DNA of 54,536 bases, taken from NCBI RefSeq assembly GCF_048388525.1, contig NZ_DBGCTQ010000058.1:1-54536 (forward strand). The letters run 5' to 3'. A program made the translations under genes and the position numbers. Source of the DNA: BQOK01 sp048388525 (GTDB taxonomy: Bacteria > Bacillota > Clostridia > Oscillospirales > Ruminococcaceae). The notes under the pieces were generated by a model. That model was not told the origin of the DNA, ran no database searches, and saw only the letters and a list, made by a program, of their open reading frames with translations. How positions within the stretch are numbered: the first letter of the stretch is position 1; each line of letters opens with the position of its first letter. This document shows positions 48,805-54,536 of this stretch, piece by piece.

Positions 48805-49691
48805 TCCATGTCCCCCCGTTCCTTTTTCAGGTTGTTCAGGCTCAGCAGCGCAATGATGCCCAGCACGCACAGCGCAATGGCGCAGGCTGTGCCCAGATCA
48901 TCCTGCTGGAAGGCTTTGGCATAGATCTCCAGCGCCACCAGCTGGGTCGAGCGGGCGGGGCCGCCGGCAGTCATAATGTATACCGTGTCAAAGATCTGCA
49001 TGGTCCAGGCCGTAATGATCAGGGTGGTGGTCACCAGCACCGGCTTGATGTAGGGCAGGGTGATAAAGCGAAAGCGCTGGAAGGCGGTCACCCCGTCCAG
49101 GTCCGCCGCCTCCTGAATGTCCTCCGGGATGGTCTGCAGCGCGGCCAGCAGCGAAATAATCATAAAGGGCGTGCCCTGCCAGATGCGCACCACGATCACG
49201 GTGGCCAGCGCGGTGTGTTCGCTCAAAAAGCTGAGGTTGTTTTCAATCAGGTGCATCGAGCGCAGCAATTGGTTGATAAAGCCGAACTGCGCGTTCACCA
49301 CCCAGCTCCACATGGAGGCGGCAAAAGCCTGGGGCACCACCCAGGGAATGATGGCGATGGCGCGGAACACGCCCCGGCCGGGAATGGGTTTGTCCAGCGC
49401 CAGCGAAACGATGGTGCCGCACACCACCACCCCGATCACGCCAAAAAAAACATAAACGATCGTGACCCACATACTGCCCAAAAATTTGGGGCTTACCAGG
49501 TAGGCAAAGTTTTGAAAGCCGTTCCAGCCCTTGAATCCCTGAATGATGTTGGAGTCGCCCAGCGAGTATTTGAACAGGTTGAACAGGGGCACGGCCAGAA
49601 TAAAAACAAACAGCACAATGGTCGGCAGCAGGTACAAATACGGCTCTGCTTTTTCCTGTAGCACAGGCTTTTTCCGGATTCTGCGGCGCAT
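48801..49691 (-). CDS. Carbohydrate ABC transporter permease (MalF type)
   Basis: 296-residue permease with six helices and the EAA loop PEDIQEAADLDGVTAFQRFR followed by FITLPYIKPVLV. The ATG at 49691 follows AGAGGTGA at good spacing; the longer frame upstream has no ribosome site. Together with the MalG-type permease and the solute-binding protein it forms a CUT1 sugar importer. Confidence 0.9.
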   Translation of the reverse strand: MRRRIRKKPVLQEKAEPYLYLLPTIVLFVFILAVPLFNLFKYSLGDSNIIQGFKGWNGFQNFAYLVSPKFLGSMWVTIVYVFFGVIGVVVCGTIVSLALDKPIPGRGVFRAIAIIPWVVPQAFAASMWSWVVNAQFGFINQLLRSMHLIENNLSFLSEHTALATVIVVRIWQGTPFMIISLLAALQTIPEDIQEAADLDGVTAFQRFRFITLPYIKPVLVTTTLIITAWTMQIFDTVYIMTAGGPARSTQLVALEIYAKAFQQDDLGTACAIALCVLGIIALLSLNNLKKERGDME

Positions 49692-49785
49692 TTGGTTCAC
49701 CTCTTGTTTCTTGGTTTGGTGCCGCCCGCTGAAAAGCGGCGCCGGCGCGCAGCGCCTGGGGCGGCGGTTCCGGGCCCGGTTACGC

Positions 49786-49829
49786 AAAAGGCCAAGGGCC
49801 CCCTTTCCTGGGGGCGGGGAGCCCTTGGC
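49786..49829 (-). terminator. Terminator/attenuator between binding protein and permease genes
   Basis: GCCAAGGGC (reverse of 49821-49829) pairs with GCCCTTGGC (reverse of 49791-49799), with a T4 run. Hairpins after binding-protein genes commonly lower permease expression relative to the binding protein. Confidence 0.75.
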
Positions 49830-49843
49830 GGCTCAAAGCCGGT

Positions 49844-51145
49844 TTACTTGTAAATATCCGCGTGTTCCTTTGCCATGTTGGCCTGGGTCTCTTCGGCGGT
49901 CTGCTTGCCCATCATCAGCAGCTGCAGCTGCTCGCCGTTCACCGCCCACAGGGCGTTGGTCTGGGGGCAGATGCCCTCGGCGTAGCTGTGCTCCATCGAC
50001 TGCACCACGTTCAGCATATAGCCCTCGGTGTAACTGGCGGCCTCGGATTTCAGCATGGGCACCGAGCCGTACTTGGCGTGCTCGATCTGGTTCTCGGTGC
50101 GCATCAGGTACCGCAGGAAGGTCCAGGCCTCGTCCGGGTGCGCGCTGTTGGTGGGGATGAACCACCCGCCCACGTTCACGGCGGTGGAATTCACGCCGCT
50201 GTCGCCGCAGGGCATAACCGCGCAGCGGATGCTTCCGTCGGCCAGCTGTTCGGGGACCTGGTTCGCCATATTAATGGCGTCCAGCACCATGGCCACCTTG
50301 CCGTCCCGCAGCAGGGTGCGCACGTCAAACCGGCCGTACTCCACATAGCTGTCCTGCGAATACTGGGTGATGTCCTGCAAAAACTGCAGGGTCTTCACCG
50401 CGTCGTCCTTGCCGGCATCCTGGTCATACACGTACTGGTTCGCCGCGCTGTCCCAGGCGCTGCCGCCGTGCTGGCTGGTAAACAGCGACTCGTACAAAAA
50501 GCTGGTCTCACCGCCGCTCGGCTTGGAATACAGGCCGAACGGATCGATGCCGTCAAGCTTTGCCAGCGCCTCGCAGGCAGTCATGAACTCGTCCCAGGTC
50601 CTGGGCGGGTTGTCCGGGTCCAGGCCCGCCTGGGTGAACAGGTCGGCATTGTACCACAGCATGATGCTGGAGCCGCCGCAGGTGATCATGTACTGCTTGC
50701 CGTCGTACTGGCCGGCCTCCATCATGGCCGGGTACATGTCGTTTTTCAGCTCGTCGTCCACATAGGAAGAAAGATCCAGCACCAGGCCCTTGTCGGCCAG
50801 GTCAAAAATGGTGCCCGGCAGGTGGTACATCACATCGGGCAGCGTTTTGGAGGCTGCCATGGTCTGCAGGGTCTTTTCCGCGTCGCTCCAGCCCAGGTCC
50901 TGCATGTCGATCCTGATGTTCGGGTATTCCTTTTCGAACGCCTCGATCATGGGGTCAAAGATCTCGTGCAGCACCTCAGGGGTGCCGGTGCGCATAAAGG
51001 TAAGGGTCACGACCTCGCCGGAATCCCCACCGGCGCTGGTGCTGCCCGGGGTGGCCGCCGGGGTGCTGGAAGCGCCCCCGCCGCAGCCCACAAGCAGGGT
51101 GAGCAGCATGCAAACTGCCACAACAACTGCAAATGCCTTTTTCAT
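49844..51145 (-). CDS. Sugar ABC transporter solute-binding lipoprotein
   Basis: 433-residue extracellular solute-binding protein (family 1). The signal peptide ends in lipobox LLVGC (C21), followed by a Ser/Gly/Thr linker. The mature part shows VTLTFMRTGTPEVLHEIFDP, FEKEYPNIRIDMQDLGWSDA, KTLPDVMYHLPG and the hinge motif NADLFTQAGLDPDNPPRTWD, typical of CUT1 oligosaccharide- or sugar-binding proteins. First transporter gene after the DapA-like lyase, on the same strand. The ligand cannot be told from sequence. Confidence 0.92.
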   Translation of the reverse strand: MKKAFAVVVAVCMLLTLLVGCGGGASSTPAATPGSTSAGGDSGEVVTLTFMRTGTPEVLHEIFDPMIEAFEKEYPNIRIDMQDLGWSDAEKTLQTMAASKTLPDVMYHLPGTIFDLADKGLVLDLSSYVDDELKNDMYPAMMEAGQYDGKQYMITCGGSSIMLWYNADLFTQAGLDPDNPPRTWDEFMTACEALAKLDGIDPFGLYSKPSGGETSFLYESLFTSQHGGSAWDSAANQYVYDQDAGKDDAVKTLQFLQDITQYSQDSYVEYGRFDVRTLLRDGKVAMVLDAINMANQVPEQLADGSIRCAVMPCGDSGVNSTAVNVGGWFIPTNSAHPDEAWTFLRYLMRTENQIEHAKYGSVPMLKSEAASYTEGYMLNVVQSMEHSYAEGICPQTNALWAVNGEQLQLLMMGKQTAEETQANMAKEHADIYK

Positions 51146-51229
51146 GTCGATTCTCCTTTTTCTTTCTTTTTGTTTTTTACCGGCCCCCGGCGCAGGGGGG
51201 GCCGGGCGGTCCCATTCAAACGCCGGCGC

Positions 51230-52165
51230 TTACAGCCCAATGGCCTTCAAAACGCCGCGCACCTCGGCTTTTTCCTCCCCGGTCAGCGGCACGCAGGGGA
51301 TGCGGGGCCAGCCGCCGCAGCTGCCCACCTCGTCGGTGATGTATTTCAGCAGCGAGATCACCTTGTATTCCCCGCCCTGGCCGGAGTATTTTCCCGCCAG
51401 GTCCATATAGGGCACCATGGTGTCGCGGATCTTCTTGGCCTTTGCGTAATCGCCGGCGCTGCGGGCCGCCCAGATGGCCGCGGCCTTTTCGGGCACGAAG
51501 TTCGCCATGCTGGAAATAAAGCCCGCGGTGCCCGCCAGTGCCGCAAAGGGCTCCAGGAACTCGCCGTGGCCGTTCACCACGCTCACCCTGTCGCCGATCT
51601 CCTGCACCACCCGCGTCATCTTGAAAAAGGCGGGGGTGCACTCCTTCATGCCCACCACATTGGGGAATTCCTTCAGGCGTTTCAGCACCGAAATGGGGCA
51701 GTCGATGTTCATCACCTCAAAGTTGTTGTACAAAAGGATGCCCAGGCCCGTGTTCTCGGCCAGCGCCTTGTAAAAGGCGTAAATACACTCCTCGTCCTTG
51801 GCGGGGTAATAATAGGGCGAAAGCGCCATCACGCCCGCAGCGCCGTGGGCCTCGGCATGCTGGGCCAGCTCAATGGCCTCCCGCACATTGGTGCTGTTGC
51901 AGCCTGCGATCACCGGCAGCCGGTTACCGCATACGGCCAGCGCGCATTCCAGCACCTCCTTGCGCTCCGCCGGGTTCATGGCGCCGCACTCCCCGGTGCT
52001 GCCCCCCACCACAATGGTGGCGTTCGTTTTGTCCAGTCCACCCTTTAAAATAAATTCCAGGTTTTTTTCGTACCCCTTTGCATCAAAGCTGCCGTCCTCT
52101 TTAAACGGGGTGATGCTGATCACACACACCCCGTGCAGCTGTTTGCGAAGTTCTTCCGGTTTCAT
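51230..52165 (-). CDS. DapA/NanA family class I aldolase (lyase)
   Basis: 311-residue TIM-barrel aldolase of the dihydrodipicolinate synthase/N-acetylneuraminate lyase superfamily. The Schiff-base lysine is K174 in VVGMKECTPAFF, the catalytic tyrosine Y146 in ILLYNNFE, and the substrate carboxylate loop is GGSTGECGAMNPAERKEVL (GGSTGE at 54-59). It is followed by a sugar transporter and is far from lysine genes, so it is more likely a catabolic lyase for sialic acid, keto-deoxy sugar acids or the like. It heads the transporter operon from a consensus promoter at 52248-52276. Confidence 0.85.
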   Translation of the reverse strand: MKPEELRKQLHGVCVISITPFKEDGSFDAKGYEKNLEFILKGGLDKTNATIVVGGSTGECGAMNPAERKEVLECALAVCGNRLPVIAGCNSTNVREAIELAQHAEAHGAAGVMALSPYYYPAKDEECIYAFYKALAENTGLGILLYNNFEVMNIDCPISVLKRLKEFPNVVGMKECTPAFFKMTRVVQEIGDRVSVVNGHGEFLEPFAALAGTAGFISSMANFVPEKAAAIWAARSAGDYAKAKKIRDTMVPYMDLAGKYSGQGGEYKVISLLKYITDEVGSCGGWPRIPCVPLTGEEKAEVRGVLKAIGL

Positions 52166-52212
52166 GTCTTTTCCTCCTTAAAAATAAAAAATGTTTTTCG
52201 GATTTTTCCTTT

Positions 52213-52232
52213 GTGAAAAATTTCTGTTTTTT
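52213..52232. promoter_or_regulatory. Possible second, weaker RpiR-type site
   Basis: TGAAAAATTTCTGTTTTTTC resembles the stronger dyad at 52315-52335 and lies just downstream of the minus-strand transcription start. Confidence 0.3.
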
Positions 52233-52247
52233 CTTCCCGGTGAAACC

Positions 52248-52276
52248 AAAATACCATGTAAAAAGTCACAAGTCAA
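52248..52276 (-). promoter_or_regulatory. Promoter of the lyase-transporter operon
   Basis: Minus strand TTGACT (52271-52276), 17 bases, TATTTT (52248-52253). Confidence 0.75.
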
Positions 52277-52314
52277 GCGATTTTAAAAAATATTTTTTAT
52301 TTTTATTTTTTCTA

Positions 52315-52343
52315 TTGAAAAAAACAGTTTTTCAAAATATAAT
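52315..52343 (+). promoter_or_regulatory. Promoter of the GldA-like gene overlapped by a dyad operator
   Basis: TTGAAA (52315-52320), 17 bases, TATAAT (52338-52343). The -35 and spacer form the dyad TTGAAAAA-N5-TTTTTCAA (52315-52335), a good site for a repressor; RpiR-family operators are often TGAAA/TTTCA dyads, so the RpiR protein at 45202 is the candidate. Confidence 0.6.
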
Positions 52344-52441
52344 AAAGCCATCCAAAGCCCGCTTTGCCTTTTTCAAACGTCCCCGGCCCGTTTCCCGGGC
52401 CGGGCGCGGGCCTGTCAAACAAAATGGAGGGAATCAGCATC

Positions 52442-53518
52442 ATGGAATTGGAACATACCACCGTGAACCTGCGCGTGGGCGTAGGCAAGTTTTTTTATGG
52501 GCACGGCTGTATCCGCGAGCTTGCGGCCGAGACCGCGCGCCTGGGGGGCAAGCCCCTGGTGATCGGCGGCCCCACGGCCGTCAAGCTCATCCTGGGCCTG
52601 TGCGGGGAGGAGTTCCGTGCGGCGGGCGTCACGCCCCTGGTGCGGGTGCACACCGGGGCCTGCTCGCGCACCTGGGCCGGGCGCTATAAGGAAGATGCAC
52701 TCCAAAACGGCTGCACCCTCATCCTGGGGGTGGGCGGCGGCAAGTGCCTGGATCTGGCCAAGTGCGCGGCCACCTTTGCCGGGCTGGACCTCATCTGTGT
52801 GCCCACCTCGGTGGCCACCTGCGTGGCCTCCTCCTCGGTGTGCATCATGTACCACGACGACGGCACCCCCGACGGCTCGGTGGCCATGAGCAAAGAGGTG
52901 GACGTGGTCATCGCCGATACCGATGTCATCGCCACCGCGCCCAAACGCCTGCTGGCGGCGGGCATCTTCGATTCCCTGGCAAAGCTGCCCGAGGTGGTGC
53001 ACAACACCCAAATCGAAAGCTATCAGGACTGTACTCTGGAAAAATACATCTGCACCGTGAACAGCCGGGCGATCTACGAGTTTCTCATGGGCGAGGGCCC
53101 CCGGGTGTACGACCAGGGCCTCGCCTCGGGCCGCTTCACTGATGTGATCCTCACAAACCTTCTGCACACCTCGGTGGTGAGCGGTTTTTCCTGCGGGGTC
53201 AACCAGCTGGCGCTGGCCCACGGTCTTTACGATTTCATGCGCCGCTCCTTTACCGCGCAGGCCGCGCATCTGCTGCACGGCGAGATCGTGGCGGTGGGCA
53301 TTTTAATGCAGCTGAAATTCAACGGGATGGACGCGCCTTCCATAAACCGGATCCGCGGCCTGATGGCCCACATGCAGCTGCCCACCCGGATCTCCCAGCT
53401 GGGCATGGAGCCCACGCCCGAAAATTTGCAGCTGCTGGTGGCCTATCTCCTCCCCGCCACCGGCCTTTCCCCGGCCGACGAACCCCGCCTGCGCGCGGCC
53501 CTTGCCGGGATCTGCTGA
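52442..53518 (+). CDS. Glycerol-dehydrogenase-like polyol/sugar alcohol dehydrogenase
   Basis: 358-residue group III metal-dependent dehydrogenase of the GldA branch. The nucleotide site is ILGVGGGKCLDLAKC (about residues 97-111), then VPTSVATCVASSSVCIMY. Metal ligands are in AAGIFDSLAKLPE (Asp), LALAHGLYDF (His) and LLHGEIVAVGIL (His). It is divergent from the lyase-transporter operon and shares the same intergenic operators, so it probably acts in the same pathway, oxidising or reducing a sugar-derived aldehyde or polyol rather than glycerol. ATG 52442 lies nine bases after GGAGGG. Confidence 0.82.
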   Translation: MELEHTTVNLRVGVGKFFYGHGCIRELAAETARLGGKPLVIGGPTAVKLILGLCGEEFRAAGVTPLVRVHTGACSRTWAGRYKEDALQNGCTLILGVGGGKCLDLAKCAATFAGLDLICVPTSVATCVASSSVCIMYHDDGTPDGSVAMSKEVDVVIADTDVIATAPKRLLAAGIFDSLAKLPEVVHNTQIESYQDCTLEKYICTVNSRAIYEFLMGEGPRVYDQGLASGRFTDVILTNLLHTSVVSGFSCGVNQLALAHGLYDFMRRSFTAQAAHLLHGEIVAVGILMQLKFNGMDAPSINRIRGLMAHMQLPTRISQLGMEPTPENLQLLVAYLLPATGLSPADEPRLRAALAGIC

Positions 53519-53544
53519 AAATACGCCTTTTTCAGCCTCCTGAC

Positions 53545-53589
53545 AAAAGACCCGCCCGGCGCACAAAATGTGCGCCGGGCGGGTCTTTT
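53545..53589. terminator. Very strong bidirectional terminator
   Basis: A 21-bp perfect stem (53545-53565 with 53569-53589) and an AAA loop, starting AAAAGACCCGCCCGG and ending CTTTT; it ends both converging transcripts. Confidence 0.93.
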
Positions 53590-53627
53590 CACTCTGTCCT
53601 TTTCACTTTTTTTTCCAAAGGCCGGGC

Positions 53628-54536
53628 TCAGCCGCCCGGGGCGTTTTCCAGCACTGCCTCCAGCAGCGCCCGGTCCACCTGGTATTCAAACACATGGGTG
53701 TCGCATTCATAGGCCCCGCTCACGGCCCTGCTCCCCCGGCGGCCAAAGCCGCTGATGGCCCCACTCCACATAAAACTGTTTCTTCCCGCCAGATCGAAGT
53801 GGTTCCAGGGGATCCCCTCCTGGGCGAACATCTGCGCCATCTCCCGGTAAAAGGCGATCACCGCCGCCTCGTCGGGGTGGCACTCCTCATAGTAGGCATC
53901 GTTGCACACGCCCCATTCCCCCACCATAAAGCCCACGCCATACTTCAGCGCCAGCTCCCGGAAGGGCTTTATATACTCGTCGTAAACGCGCTGCGCCGTC
54001 CAGCGCTCCCCTGCCACCTCCGGCCAGTCCGGGACCCCGCCGTACTCCCTCACCGTTTCCGGGCTCACGTAGCAGAACGCCCGGGGCTCATAGCAGTGAT
54101 ACGAGATCGCCACCCCTTTTTTCGCCATGCACTCGGCGGCGGCCAGATCCCCGTCAAAGCCCGCCATCAGCAGCCGGTCCGGCGTAACGGCCCGGATCGC
54201 CCCAATCACCTCATCCATCCGTGCCGAAAAATCCTCCAGCCGGCCCTCATCGCCGGGGTGCCACTCTGAGCACAGCTCAAAGCTCAAATAAGGGGCCGGG
54301 ATATCCCGGTAGCGCTTGGCCAGCATTTCCCAATAAGCGGTAAACGCCTCCCATTCCTCCGTTGTGGGGTAGAAAGGCCCGTCGTTGTAGTTTTCTCCGT
54401 TTCCAAATCCGGAGAGCGCCGCCCTGCCCGGCATGGCAAACGCGCTGATCTGAACATGAACGCCGTTTTCCAGGGCAAAAGCGATCACCTTGTCCAGTTC
54501 TTCCAGTTCCCTCTCGTTCACAAGACCCATATTCTG
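53628..54536 (-). CDS. Glycoside hydrolase family 5-like protein, C-terminal part
   Basis: About 302 residues are visible; the N terminus lies beyond the right edge. The TIM-barrel sequence contains DKVIAFALENGVHVQISAF, then YLSFELCSEWHPGDEGRL, where E in SEW stands at the acid/base position (family NEP), and KYGVGFMVGEWGVCND with E at the nucleophile position. FYREMAQMFAQEGIPWNHFD near the end is also GH5-like. No signal peptide can be judged. It may process the glycan whose sugars enter through the adjacent transporter. The NEP-to-SEW change is unusual but keeps the glutamate. Confidence 0.7.
   Translation of the reverse strand, partial: QNMGLVNERELEELDKVIAFALENGVHVQISAFAMPGRAALSGFGNGENYNDGPFYPTTEEWEAFTAYWEMLAKRYRDIPAPYLSFELCSEWHPGDEGRLEDFSARMDEVIGAIRAVTPDRLLMAGFDGDLAAAECMAKKGVAISYHCYEPRAFCYVSPETVREYGGVPDWPEVAGERWTAQRVYDEYIKPFRELALKYGVGFMVGEWGVCNDAYYEECHPDEAAVIAFYREMAQMFAQEGIPWNHFDLAGRNSFMWSGAISGFGRRGSRAVSGAYECDTHVFEYQVDRALLEAVLENAPGG

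Noticed and set aside
51185..51215. GC-rich hairpin between the lyase and solute-binding protein genes as a terminator
   Set aside because: On the minus strand, the transcribed one, it is followed by an A run, not T, so it is at most a stabilising structure.
49862..52048. 728-codon plus-strand open frame
   Set aside because: Antisense to the solute-binding protein and lyase genes; no recognisable domain.

Overview
The window is high-GC chromosomal DNA of a Gram-positive anaerobe. The gene families (Etf-linked lactate dehydrogenase, YitT, PadR/HAAS, DHHW, an M23 protein resembling SpoIIQ, a type I-C style CRISPR repeat) fit gut Clostridia, most likely an Oscillospiraceae/Ruminococcaceae relative. 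This taxonomy is inferred from protein families and base composition, not from a marker search. No rRNA or tRNA gene was seen.

Layout. 1-86: first codons of rpoB running off the left edge. 0.3-7.4 kb (minus strand): an Rrf2 regulator with a palindromic operator, two separate ECF sigma/anti-sigma pairs, a FucO-type alcohol dehydrogenase under a Rex-like operator, an arginase-fold protein with an altered metal site, and a TetR regulator. 7.7-17.8 kb (plus strand): DUF4358-like lipoprotein and DHHW protein, an EAL phosphodiesterase with a degenerate GGDEF domain, a small serine recombinase beside a three-copy repeat, lipid genes (UgtP-like glycosyltransferase, PlsY), a DUF436 protein, a YggS PLP protein, YitT and a MATE pump.

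18-25.5 kb is an AT-rich accessory island full of decay: genes with in-frame stops and frameshifts, two lipoproteins, two cassettes that each pair a small secreted protein with a 37-48 residue single-TM peptide, and a 214-bp ungapped direct repeat (20588 and 24091). The repeat carries a PadR promoter, a palindromic operator and the PadR start. The intact PadR-HAAS-secreted protein operon lies at 24.2-25.5 kb. An array of 16 intact type I-C-like CRISPR repeats follows (25887-26991), with no cas gene anywhere in the window.

27-41.7 kb: AraC and VOC genes, a hexapeptide-repeat protein with glmM, a cobalamin riboswitch driving a DUF4430 protein and an ECF-type S component, a MATE pump behind an attenuator-like leader, a two-component system whose response regulator carries a one-base frameshift, a large unknown membrane protein, an M23 protein, and psuK-psuG for pseudouridine breakdown.

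41.7-54.5 kb is a catabolic region: an FAD lactate/glycolate dehydrogenase with EtfA and EtfB (confurcating LDH type), an RpiR regulator, a CE7 esterase, an HpcH/HpaI aldolase, a sugar ABC transporter, and a DapA-like lyase. Divergently transcribed is a GldA-like dehydrogenase, and a GH5 glycosidase runs off the right edge. The set suggests uptake of a glycan-derived sugar or sugar acid, aldol cleavage to pyruvate-type products, and lactate/NADH redox handling. The actual substrate cannot be read from the sequence.
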